Source: SHVO01 sp041905795
GTDB taxonomy: Bacteria; Pseudomonadota; Alphaproteobacteria; Rhodospirillales; Rhodospirillaceae
Assembly (NCBI GenBank): GCA_041905795.1
Contig: JAYRKL010000001.1
Location: 247,698-311,697 of the forward strand
Length of the DNA: 64,000 bases
Reading direction: 5' to 3'
The first letter of the stretch is position 1, and each line of letters starts with the position of its first letter. The notes beneath the pieces are model-generated. The model did no database searches. It was not told the DNA's origin and worked only from the letters and a program-made list of their open reading frames with translations. The position numbers and the translations under genes are program-made. Positions 34,736 to 41,964 of the stretch are shown piece after piece.

Positions 34736-36138
34736 GGCGCGCCCTTCCCGCCGGCGTAGCCCAACTCGAAATCCGATCTGAACTGGCGCTTGGGGTCGTG
34801 CAGGTCGTAGGTCAGCGCGCCGTCGATATAGACCTTCTCGGCGCGGGCGTAGACGCTGAAGGGATCGCGGTCCCAGACCACGACGTCCGCCATCTTGCCG
34901 GCGGCCAGCGAGCCGGTCTTGGCGTCGATGCCCAGCGCCTTGGCGGGATTGAGGGCCAGCCAGGTCCAGGCCTCGGCGTCGGAAATCTTGAGGCCCATGC
35001 GGCGCCCGGCGGCAAGGGCGCGCGCCACGTCCTGGTTGAGCCGCTGGTTGCCGACATTGTCGTCGGAATGGACCATGGCGCAGGCGCCGGCGGCGTGGAC
35101 CAGCGGGATGTTCTCCTCGATGCCGTCCAGGGACTCCATCTTGAAGCCCCACCAGTCGGCCCACATCGAGGCGCAGATGCCTTCCTTCGCCAGGAGATCG
35201 CCGACCTTGTAGGCCTCGACGGCGTGGTGGAACGAAGTGACGCGGTAGCCGAATTCCTTGGACATATCGATCACCTGCGCCATCTCGTCGGCGCGGTAGC
35301 AATGCATATGGACAAGAATCTCGCCGCGCAACGCGCCCGCCAGGGTCTCCAGCTGCAAGTCGCGCTTGGGCGGCTTGAGTTCTTCCTCTTTTTTGCCCGG
35401 CTCAGGTTTGGCGTTTTTCTTGGCTTCGTATTTGTCCCATTCGTCGCGGTAACCCTGGGCCGCGATCCAGGCGGCGCGGTAGCCGGCGAAGTTGCCCATG
35501 CGCGTGGCCGGCGACGCGCCCTTGCCGCCATAGACCCGCTTGGGGTTCTCGCCGCAGGCCATTTTCATGCCGTAAGGCGCGCCCGGGAACTTCATGCCCT
35601 GCACGGTCCGCGACCAGACATTCTTGATCGTCACCGCGCGTCCGCCGAACAGGTTGGCCGATCCCGGCAGGATCTGCATGACCGTCACACCGCCCGCCAG
35701 CGCGCGCGCAAATGCCGGGTCCTGCGGCCACACGCTGTGCTCGGCCCACACTTGCGCCGTGTTGGGGCTGGTCATTTCGTTGCCGTCGTCGTTGGCGTTC
35801 ACCGACGGCACGGCGTAGTCGCCGAGATGGGAGTGCACGTCGATGATGCCGGGGGTGACGACCTTGCCTTTGCCGTCGATGACCGCGGCGCCGGCCGGCG
35901 GCGCGACATCGGGCCCGACCGCGAGGATCTTGCCCTCCGCCATGACGATGGTGGCGCTGGGATAATAGGCGCCGGCGCCGGTGAACAGCGCGGCGTTGAC
36001 GATGGCGGTCACCGGCGCGGCCGGCGCTTTATAGGTTGAAGGATACGGGTCTTTGAGATTGGGCTGGGCTTTTTCAGCGGCGAGCCCCGGCGCGGCCAAA
36101 GCCACACAGAGTCCGCCGGACAGGATCCACGTGCGCAT
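34732..36138 (-). CDS. Secreted metal-dependent amidohydrolase
   Basis: A 468-residue exported hydrolase. Signal peptide RTWILSGGLCVALAAPGLAA. The HxH motif is DVHSHLGDY after VVTPGI; a catalytic-lysine or later metal ligands are suggested by LVHMHCYRADEM, TSFHHAVEAY and MVHSDD; ADVVVWDRDPFS is the exit strand. A charged insertion (about 230-258, KYEAKKNAKPEPGKKEEELK) interrupts the barrel region. Probably cleaves cyclic or peptide amide bonds in the periplasm. It is upstream of, and overlaps by four bases, the HxH-less paralogue, so the two may form one complex. Confidence 0.85.
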   Translation of the reverse strand: MRTWILSGGLCVALAAPGLAAEKAQPNLKDPYPSTYKAPAAPVTAIVNAALFTGAGAYYPSATIVMAEGKILAVGPDVAPPAGAAVIDGKGKVVTPGIIDVHSHLGDYAVPSVNANDDGNEMTSPNTAQVWAEHSVWPQDPAFARALAGGVTVMQILPGSANLFGGRAVTIKNVWSRTVQGMKFPGAPYGMKMACGENPKRVYGGKGASPATRMGNFAGYRAAWIAAQGYRDEWDKYEAKKNAKPEPGKKEEELKPPKRDLQLETLAGALRGEILVHMHCYRADEMAQVIDMSKEFGYRVTSFHHAVEAYKVGDLLAKEGICASMWADWWGFKMESLDGIEENIPLVHAAGACAMVHSDDNVGNQRLNQDVARALAAGRRMGLKISDAEAWTWLALNPAKALGIDAKTGSLAAGKMADVVVWDRDPFSVYARAEKVYIDGALTYDLHDPKRQFRSDFELGYAGGKGAP

Positions 36139-36199
36139 GCGCCCCTCCCTTGATCAGGGAACGAGCGTGACACGGGGTTGTTCTGGCGTGCAAGCCGGA

Positions 36200-36244
36200 G
36201 CATCGCCCCGAAAAGTGGGAACCGGTTTTCGAATAAGGCGATGC
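36200..36244. repeat. Alphaproteobacterial palindromic repeat, copy 2
   Basis: Outer arms GCATCGCC (36200-36207) and GGCGATGC (36237-36244), inner arms CGAAAA and TTTTCG, and a GTGGGAACCGG core. It shares the AAGTGG...CCGGTT core with the element at 6810. It lies between the amidohydrolase start and the pspF stop. Confidence 0.75.
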
Positions 36245-36253
36245 GACAAATAT

Positions 36254-37294
36254 TTAGAGATCGCCTTTGTCACGCGCGGGCAAGAGATTGTGTTTGCGCA
36301 ACGTATTGCGGAACTGGTGATACCCCAGCCCCAGGCGCCGCGCCGCCACGCGCTGGTTGTGGCGCGCTTCGTTGAGCGCGCGGGCCAGGAGGCCGCTCTC
36401 GAACGCCGCCACCGCCGATTTGAAATCGTCCGGGAGCGCGGACGCCGTATGCATGTCCGCCGCAGTGACGGTTTCAGCCGGCGCGCCGTCGCGGATCACG
36501 CCCGGAGCCGGTGTGGGACGGAACGGCGATTCAAACGGATCGAACTGCACCCGGTCGATGGCTTTGTTTTCTTCGGGCCAATGAGCGACCGCGCGCTCCA
36601 CCACGTTCTTCAGTTCGCGTACATTGCCGGCCCACGGATGGGCGTCGAGCATCGCCTGGGCCGGCGCGGTGAATCCGGGAAACAGCTTCCAGCCCTGGTC
36701 GCGCGCCATCTCGCGGCCGAAGTGATCGGCCAGCAGCGCCACATCACCTATACGGGCCCGCAACGGCGGCAGCGTCAGCACGTCGAACGCCAGGCGGTCG
36801 AGCAAGTCTTCGCGGAATCGTCCCGCCGCCGCCTCGCTCGGCAGGTCGCGGTTGGTGGCGGCCACCACGCGCACGGAGACTTTCAGGGTTTCGGTGCCGC
36901 CCAAGCGCTCGAATTCGCCGTATTCGATGGCGCGCAGGACCTTCTCCTGCACCGCCAAGCCGGCGTTGCCGATCTCGTCCAGGAACAGCGTGCCGCCGTC
37001 GGCCAATTCAAACCGGCCCTGGCGCCGCTTGGCCGCGCCGGTGAAGGCGCCGGGCTCGACGCCGAACAACTCGGCCTCCAGCAGGCTCTCGGGCAAGGCC
37101 GCGCAGTTGAATTTGATGAAAGCTCCCGACCAGCGCCGCGACAGGAAATGCACGCGCGCCGCCGACAACTCCTTGCCGGTGCCGCGCTCGCCGATGATCA
37201 GGACCGGACGGTCGACCGGGGCGACGCGGGACAAATGGTCGAGATGGGCGAGGAATGCGGTGGATTCCCCCATGGGTGCCGGTAGATCAGCCAC
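36254..37294 (-). CDS. pspF: Phage shock protein operon activator PspF
   Basis: A 346-residue sigma-54 enhancer-binding protein without a receiver or sensor domain, as for PspF. Walker A GERGTGKE at 35-42, the sigma-54-contacting loop GAFTGA at 82-87, Walker B LFLDEIG near 104-109 and a C-terminal Fis-type helix-turn-helix (about 300-335, NQRVAARRLGLGYHQFRN). It hydrolyses ATP to open sigma-54 promoters and is held inactive by PspA. GTG start at 37294 preceded by GAGGGGAAC. Divergent from the psp operon, whose promoter matches its expected target exactly. Confidence 0.93.
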   Translation of the reverse strand: MADLPAPMGESTAFLAHLDHLSRVAPVDRPVLIIGERGTGKELSAARVHFLSRRWSGAFIKFNCAALPESLLEAELFGVEPGAFTGAAKRRQGRFELADGGTLFLDEIGNAGLAVQEKVLRAIEYGEFERLGGTETLKVSVRVVAATNRDLPSEAAAGRFREDLLDRLAFDVLTLPPLRARIGDVALLADHFGREMARDQGWKLFPGFTAPAQAMLDAHPWAGNVRELKNVVERAVAHWPEENKAIDRVQFDPFESPFRPTPAPGVIRDGAPAETVTAADMHTASALPDDFKSAVAAFESGLLARALNEARHNQRVAARRLGLGYHQFRNTLRKHNLLPARDKGDL

Positions 37295-37419
37295 GTTCCC
37301 CTCGCCTGTCCGCTAAGTTTTTTTGGAATATCGCACTAGTTAGCGAAATCGGCAATCCGACCTCGCAGGCGACGCCCCATGAATTGTTATATATCAACAT
37401 GTTAGTGGAATTTTCCGGT
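37295..37419. promoter_or_regulatory. PspF upstream activation region and pspF promoter
   Basis: The 125 bp between pspF and the sigma-54 promoter. It contains an imperfect inverted repeat TCGC-actagtta-GCGA at 37331-37346 lying about 90-100 bp upstream of the -24/-12 boxes, a usual distance for an enhancer. It is an AT-richer stretch than its surroundings. The site assignment is a guess from spacing and symmetry; the pspF promoter must also lie here. Confidence 0.4.
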
Positions 37420-37434
37420 TGGCACGGCGCTTGC
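37420..37434 (+). promoter_or_regulatory. Sigma-54 promoter of the psp operon
   Basis: TGGCACGGCGCTTGC: the -24 box TGGCAC and -12 box TTGC with the required five-base spacer, a perfect sigma-54 match, placing the start of transcription near 37445. It faces the small ORF and pspA and lies divergent to pspF, the family's activator. Confidence 0.93.
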
Positions 37435-37492
37435 TTTTATAGGGCCAAGAGCCCGGGATGGCCGGGCCGCAACCTGAATACGGAGTACGACC

Positions 37493-37603
37493 ATGCCGAA
37501 GTTTTCCTCTCTCAATACCGCCTTCCTTGAAATCAGCGTGCTGGCGCTCAGCGCCGTGATCACGCTCGCCATGCTTCCCGCAACCATGTTCCCCGGGACC
37601 TGA
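37493..37603 (+). CDS. Small membrane peptide at the head of the psp operon
   Basis: A 36-codon ORF found by reading the gap. It starts with ATG at 37493 with CGGAG eight bases before it and ends in TGA at 37601-37603. The peptide has a short polar N-terminus (MPKFSSLNT) and one hydrophobic helix (about residues 10-33: LEISVLALSAVITLAML), so a single-pass inner-membrane peptide is likely. It is the first ORF after the sigma-54 start site, 55 bp before pspA. A CCCGGG/CCCGGG hairpin overlaps its stop. No family known to me; it recalls small Psp accessory peptides in location only. Confidence 0.65.
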   Translation: MPKFSSLNTAFLEISVLALSAVITLAMLPATMFPGT

Positions 37604-37658
37604 ACCCCGGGTATCACCCACTCACCCTTTTGCGGCCCCTCATCACGCGGAGTTTTCC

Positions 37659-38336
37659 ATGGGCATCTTTTCCCGCCTGACCGACATCGTGAATTCCAAC
37701 ATCACCGCGCTCCTCGACAAGGCCGAGGACCCGACCAAGATGATCCGCCTGATCGTCCAGGAGATGGAAGACACGCTGGTCGAGGTGCGCTCCGATGCCG
37801 CGCGCCTGATCGCCGACCGCAAGGAGATCAAGCGCCGCCTGGGACGCCTCGCCGAAGCCCAGACCGAATGGCAGAAGCGCGCTGAGCTGGCGCTGACCAA
37901 GGACCGCGAGGATCTGGCCCGCGCCGCGCTGGTGGAAAAAGCCAAGATCGCCGAACTGGTCGCCACCATGGAGGCCGACGACGCCGACCTCAGGGAGCGC
38001 ATGGGCCAGCTCGACGAGGATATAGTCCGCCTGCAGGCCAAGCTGGCCGAGGCCAAGGCCAAGCAGGCGACGCTGATGGCGCGCGCCCAGAGCGCCAATG
38101 CGCGCCTCGCGATCCGCGAACAGCTCTATGACGGGCGCGTCGACAACGCCGTCGCGCGCTTCGACTACATGGAAAAGAAGCTGGACGAGATCGACGGCCG
38201 GGTGGAAGCTTTCGACATGGGCCGCGGCGCCAAGACCTTGGCCGACGAGATCGCCGACCTCGAGGCCCAGACCAAGATCGAAGACGAACTCGCCCAGTTG
38301 AAGGCGGGCGTCGCGCATAGGCCCGCCAAGGCCTGA
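37659..38336 (+). CDS. pspA: Phage shock protein A (PspA/IM30)
   Basis: A 225-residue coiled-coil protein. It begins with the membrane-binding amphipathic helix MGIFSRLTDIVNSNITALLD, then EDPTKMIRLIVQEMEDTL, typical of PspA, followed by long heptad-rich helices (about 30-200). It binds stressed inner membrane and inhibits PspF when free. Preceded by GGAG at a good distance. Second ORF of the sigma-54 operon, with pspB 44 bp downstream. Confidence 0.96.
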   Translation: MGIFSRLTDIVNSNITALLDKAEDPTKMIRLIVQEMEDTLVEVRSDAARLIADRKEIKRRLGRLAEAQTEWQKRAELALTKDREDLARAALVEKAKIAELVATMEADDADLRERMGQLDEDIVRLQAKLAEAKAKQATLMARAQSANARLAIREQLYDGRVDNAVARFDYMEKKLDEIDGRVEAFDMGRGAKTLADEIADLEAQTKIEDELAQLKAGVAHRPAKA

Positions 38337-38380
38337 TCACCGGCCACGGCGAAGACGACAGGGGAAGAGGGAGTTATTCG

Positions 38381-38632
38381 GTGGACATGACCGAAGTCAT
38401 GGTGGCGTTCCTGGGCGTGGTCAAACTTGCGACCATTTTCGCCTTCGTGCTCGCCATCATCTGGATCCGGCACCGCTACGGCACGCGCAAGCGCGAGGCC
38501 GGAATCCTGCTGGAACAGGAACAGGACACGCTGGCCCAACTCAGCCGGACCGCCGACAAGATGGAACAGCGGCTGGAGACGCTCGAGAAGATCCTCGACG
38601 CCGAACACCCGACCTGGAAGGAACGCATCTGA
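38381..38632 (+). CDS. pspB: Phage shock protein B (PspB)
   Basis: An 83-residue inner-membrane protein: N-terminal membrane helix (about 6-28: VAFLGVVKLATIFAFVLAIIW), a short basic turn (IRHRYGTRKREA) and a heptad helix ending EKILDAEHPTWKERI, the usual PspB C-terminal signature. With PspC it senses membrane stress and frees PspF from PspA. Start is the GTG at 38381, seven bases after GGGAG. Stop overlaps the pspC start (ATGA). Confidence 0.92.
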   Translation: MDMTEVMVAFLGVVKLATIFAFVLAIIWIRHRYGTRKREAGILLEQEQDTLAQLSRTADKMEQRLETLEKILDAEHPTWKERI

Positions 38633-39009
38633 TGCGCCGCGGCCGTAAACTCTATCTCGACAAACAGAATGCCAAGGTCGCCGGCGTCTGCGCCGGCATC
38701 GCCGACTATCTCGAGTGGGACCTCAAGGTCGTGCGTATCCTGTGGGTGATCGCCACCGTCATGTGGCCGCCGATCATGCTGACCGCCTATATCGTGATGG
38801 CCTGGCTGGTGGACCCGAAGCCGGACGCCGGTTTCGGCGGCTTCGCCGGCACCGGCCCGTCGGCGCCCTGGCCCACCGATCCGGCCGCGCCCCGCCGCCG
38901 CCTGGTGGACGTGCGCGACCGCTTCGACCGCCTCGAAGGCCGGCTGCGCGCCCTGGAAGGGGTGGTAACCTCGCCCGCCTACCGGATCGACCGGGAACTC
39001 AAGGCCTAG
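38632..39009 (+). CDS. pspC: Phage shock protein C (PspC)
   Basis: A 125-residue PspC-family membrane protein. LYLDKQNAKVAGVCAGIADYLEWD is the PspC N-terminal motif, followed by the membrane helix (about 38-60, VVRILWVIATVMWPPIMLTAYIVMAW), then a charged C-terminal cytoplasmic or periplasmic tail with a heptad (DRFDRLEGRLRALEGVV). It acts with PspB as the stress sensor of the system. Coupled to pspB by a four-base overlap. Confidence 0.93.
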   Translation: MRRGRKLYLDKQNAKVAGVCAGIADYLEWDLKVVRILWVIATVMWPPIMLTAYIVMAWLVDPKPDAGFGGFAGTGPSAPWPTDPAAPRRRLVDVRDRFDRLEGRLRALEGVVTSPAYRIDRELKA

Positions 39010-39057
39010 CTCAAAGCCGTGCGGCCTGCCCGCCCGAGGGGATGAAAGACCGGCGTC

Positions 39058-39300
39058 ATGCACGAAATGTGGTTCGTTCCGTCCATCCTGTTCCTCGTCA
39101 TCGTCGCGCCGCTGTGGCTGATCCTGCACTACCGTGCGCAAGCCCGGCGGGAGAAGATGGGGCTCGCGGCGCCCTCCTCCCCCGAGGAACAGGAGCTGAT
39201 GACCCGTATGGTGGCCCTGCTGGAGAAAATGGAGGGCCGGATCGGCACCCTGGAGAAGATCCTCGACGCCGAGCACCCCCGCTGGCGGGAACGCCAGTAA
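39058..39300 (+). CDS. Second PspB-like protein
   Basis: An 80-residue protein with a membrane helix (about 5-23: WFVPSILFLVIVAPLWLIL), a basic stretch (HYRAQARREKMG) and a heptad tail ending MEGRIGTLEKILDAEHPRWRERQ. This tail is nearly the same as that of PspB in the same operon (LEKILDAEHPxWxER), so it is a paralogue; the rest has diverged. It follows pspC after 48 bp, and likely shares the operon. Whether it competes with PspB for PspC or PspA is unknown. Confidence 0.8.
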   Translation: MHEMWFVPSILFLVIVAPLWLILHYRAQARREKMGLAAPSSPEEQELMTRMVALLEKMEGRIGTLEKILDAEHPRWRERQ

Positions 39301-39484
39301 GTCCTTCTTCTCATTGGGATTACCTCTCCCGGCGCATCACTCAACCGCTGATTAACGGTTGACGTGGTAAACACTATCCCTGAATGTTACCCATCGCTTC
39401 GCGGAATGGTTGCTTTACGGTCAGGCTCTCCGGGGTACCGGTTGAGTTGCCCCCGCCGAGGCGTGACGTCAGGACGGAGACCCG

Positions 39485-40417
39485 TTGAAAAAATTCGATA
39501 AAGACCGGCTTGGCGAGATCGACATCTACCTCGGCGAGCCCAATGAGCAGGTGCGCGAGAGTATGCGCGCCATGATGCGCGGCGAGGGGCTGCGCCGGAC
39601 GCGCACCTTCGCGCGCATGGACGACCTTCTGAACGCCATCAAGGAGGCGCCGCCCGATCTGCTGATCGCGGCCGATGACCTCGATCCCAACCTGTTCGAT
39701 ATGGTCCGGGATATCCGTCACTTCAGGATCGGCCGCAATCCGTTCATCATGATCACGCTCATGGTCAAGCCCGACAGCGACGACTCCGTGAAGCGGGCCG
39801 TGCTCGCCGGCGCCGATGACGTGATGATCAAGCCGGTGGCGCCCGGCAAGATGCTCGACCGCGTGGCGCATCTGACCATGAACCGCTCGCCGTTCATCGT
39901 CACGACCGATTACGTGGGGCCGGAACGGCGCAAGTCGGGCGATACGCGCCCGTCCAAGATCAAGCTGCTGACGGTGGTCAACAGCCTGAAAGCCAAAGCC
40001 GAAGGCAACCGCATGAGCATGGCGGAGCTTGGCCGCGCGGTGGAAAACTGCATGAACGACGTCATGGCCGCGCGCCTCGACAGTCACGGCCTCAAACTCG
40101 GCTGGATCTGCAACCTCATCCTCAAGGCCTACGAGGAAAAACGTATCGACAAGGAGCTTGAGGAGCGTCTGCTGATCCTGGTCAGCGTGCTCGAGGACGC
40201 CGCGCGCACCGCGCGCGTGCTGGGCGAACCGGAACTGGCGCAGATCTGCACGCAGATGGCGCGCCAGGTCGAGGAAATGGCCGAGAACTACGAGAACCCC
40301 ACGGACGCGCAAGCCTCGACCATCCGCAAGCTCACCAAGGCGTTTGAGCTGGCCAAGAACGCCAAGAGCGTCGCAGCCCCGGCCGACCCCGCGCAAACCG
40401 CCACCGCCGCCGGCTGA
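39485..40417 (+). CDS. Receiver-like protein with helical C-terminal domain, copy 1
   Basis: A 310-residue protein. The N-terminal 125 residues read as a receiver fold (IYLGEPNEQVRESMRAMM, PPDLLIAADDLDP, DDVMIKPVAPGKML). The lysine before the last loop is kept (IKP), but the acidic pair after strand 1 is not standard (GEPNE) and the phospho-Asp strand reads LLIAADDLD, so phosphorylation is uncertain. A conserved linker DYVGPERRKSGD is followed by a roughly 150-residue helical domain of unknown type (rich in Glu/Ala/Leu). TTG start at 39485 with GGAG before it. A paralogue follows. Confidence 0.75.
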   Translation: MKKFDKDRLGEIDIYLGEPNEQVRESMRAMMRGEGLRRTRTFARMDDLLNAIKEAPPDLLIAADDLDPNLFDMVRDIRHFRIGRNPFIMITLMVKPDSDDSVKRAVLAGADDVMIKPVAPGKMLDRVAHLTMNRSPFIVTTDYVGPERRKSGDTRPSKIKLLTVVNSLKAKAEGNRMSMAELGRAVENCMNDVMAARLDSHGLKLGWICNLILKAYEEKRIDKELEERLLILVSVLEDAARTARVLGEPELAQICTQMARQVEEMAENYENPTDAQASTIRKLTKAFELAKNAKSVAAPADPAQTATAAG

Positions 40418-40420
40418 CGC

Positions 40421-40450
40421 CACCCTTGATTCGGTCCCACCCTTGATTCG
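40421..40450 (+). repeat. 13-bp direct repeat between receiver paralogues
   Basis: CACCCTTGATTCG occurs at 40421-40433 and again at 40438-40450, 17 bases apart start to start. It sits in the gap between the two receiver-like genes and could be an operator or a slippage product. Confidence 0.4.
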
Positions 40451-40547
40451 TTCTAAGTCCGGCGCGAAGCGGCGCCCGGACCCTCGCCGATCAAATTGAA
40501 AATATTGGCGGATATTCCTCCGGTTGCACCGGGCCGGGGTATGGTCG

Positions 40548-41531
40548 ATGATCGGCGACATAGTTTCGTGTCGTACCCTCATCGCACCGTACATGCCGCC
40601 GCGTCTCAACCAGGACACCCTGCGCAAGGCGACCGTTTATATCGCCGAGAAGAACTATTACGAGCGCCAGCAGCTGCGGGAACTGTTTCTCGCCCAGGGC
40701 CTGAAGCAGGTCGTCTGCCACGCGACGCTCGAGGCCTTGCGCGAGATGCTGTTCGAGAACCCGCCCGATCTCCTGGTGCTGGCCGCCGATTTCGACGCCG
40801 GCATCTTCGACTTCATCAGGGAAATCCGCACCCAGCAGGTTGGTGAGAATCCGTTCATGCTGATCAGCATGATGGTCTCGCCGACCCAGGGCCAGGCGCT
40901 GAGCCGCGCCATCGAGGCCGGCGTCGACGACATCATCATCAAGCCGATCTCGGCCGAGCGCGTGCAGGAACGCCTGCGCCTGGTGACCTTCCACCGCCGC
41001 CCGTTCATCGCCGTGAACGGCTATGTCGGCCCCGAGCGCAAGAGCGAGGGGCAGCCCCACGGCGTGCGGCGCATTCCGGTGGTCAATACGCTGCTCGAGA
41101 AGGTCAACGGCCGCGAGATGGACAAGCTCGCGCTGAAAGCCGCGGTCGAGGGCTCGCTGCAGAAAGTGCTCCAGGCCCAGCTCGACTCCCATAGCTTCCG
41201 GCTGGGCGAAGTGTGCGAGCGCCTGGTCAACGCCTACGACACCGGCGCGATCAATGAAGACCTGCAGAGCGACCTGTTGACGCTGGGCGACGTGCTCAAG
41301 GACGCGGCGGCCTTGGCCGAACGGCTCAAGGACATGCAGCTGTCGTCCCTGTGCGTGAGCCTGGCCGAGAACGTCAACGGCATCGCCGAGCATTACGAAT
41401 ACCCGAGTTCAAGCGAACTCGACCTGATCCGCAAAATAACCCAGGCCTTCAAGATGGCGATGAAAGCCCCGGAGCCCGGCCCCGACGCCGGCGGCCGGGC
41501 GGGCGCCTCGGACCCCGGCCAATACCAGTAG
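40548..41531 (+). CDS. Receiver-like protein with helical C-terminal domain, copy 2
   Basis: A 327-residue paralogue of the preceding gene. Same layout: receiver-like N-terminal part (VYIAEKNYYERQQLRELF, PPDLLVLAADFDAG, DDIIIKPISAERV), the linker NGYVGPERKSEG, then a helical domain (about 180-300) with the same LDSHSFRLGEVC/RLDSHGLKLGWIC pattern in both copies. A glycine/proline-rich tail follows. The strand-1 acidic residues are again replaced (AEKNY). Start is ATG at 40548; an in-frame TTG 24 bases upstream is less likely. An old tandem duplication; the two may form a heterodimer. Confidence 0.75.
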   Translation: MIGDIVSCRTLIAPYMPPRLNQDTLRKATVYIAEKNYYERQQLRELFLAQGLKQVVCHATLEALREMLFENPPDLLVLAADFDAGIFDFIREIRTQQVGENPFMLISMMVSPTQGQALSRAIEAGVDDIIIKPISAERVQERLRLVTFHRRPFIAVNGYVGPERKSEGQPHGVRRIPVVNTLLEKVNGREMDKLALKAAVEGSLQKVLQAQLDSHSFRLGEVCERLVNAYDTGAINEDLQSDLLTLGDVLKDAAALAERLKDMQLSSLCVSLAENVNGIAEHYEYPSSSELDLIRKITQAFKMAMKAPEPGPDAGGRAGASDPGQYQ

Positions 41532-41586
41532 CCTGTGGCTGGGAAACGACGGATTGGTGGCCGTGCCGGCGTAACCGCTCACATTT

Positions 41587-41679
41587 TTAGTTCAGACGCG
41601 CGTGAACGCGCACGCTTTTAGGTAAGACGCGCGTAAACGCGCACATGTTTAGTTAAGACGCGCGTAAACGCGCTTAAGC
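41587..41679. repeat. Three 31-bp tandem hairpin repeats
   Basis: Three units of exactly 31 bp begin with TTAG at 41587, 41618 and 41649. Each holds AAGACGCGCGTAAACGCGC (with small changes), a GCGCG/CGCGC hairpin around TAAA or TGAA. The last unit overlaps the stop of the SinR-like gene, which ends at 41674. There are no spacers, so it is not a CRISPR array. It may be a staggered bidirectional terminator for the two converging transcripts. Confidence 0.75.
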
Positions 41680-41964
41680 ATGCCAGTTGTTGACCAGGAA
41701 CTGGGAGACTTCCGGCTTGATGTTGTACCAGCGGGCGTCGTTCTTGCTGGCATCGACGACCACCAGCTTGTCGTCCATGTTCATGGCCGCCCAGACCTTG
41801 GAACCGACCGTGGCCGCATCGAGTTCCCCGTGCAGGTAGAACACATTGCGGTTGATGCGGGCCCAAACGCAGCCGAACGCCTCGACGGCCTCCTGAATGC
41901 GCTCGTCGCCCCGTTCCGGGCGCAGCAGTTCGAAGGCCACAAAGATATTTCGCGCCTGGCTCAT
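41674..41964 (-). CDS. SinR-like / Cas2-fold small protein
   Basis: A 96-residue protein: ARNIFVAFELLRP (beta-strand 1 of a ferredoxin-like fold), RIQEAVEAFGCVWARINRNVFYLHGELDA and KLVVVDASKNDARWYN. This is the pattern of the small SinR-family proteins related in fold to Cas2; my recognition is by pattern only. No cas genes are near. The DNA ends in the 31-bp tandem repeats. Function is unknown; nucleic-acid binding or RNase activity is a family-level idea only. Confidence 0.5.
   Translation of the reverse strand: MSQARNIFVAFELLRPERGDERIQEAVEAFGCVWARINRNVFYLHGELDAATVGSKVWAAMNMDDKLVVVDASKNDARWYNIKPEVSQFLVNNWHA

Noticed and set aside
33467..35302. 611-codon amidohydrolase frame
   Set aside because: The first 189 codons are a shadow of the upstream amidohydrolase gene; a signal peptide begins at ATG 34735.
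41587..41679. CRISPR-like array
   Set aside because: Units are contiguous with no unique spacers and only three copies; a hairpin/terminator repeat is simpler.
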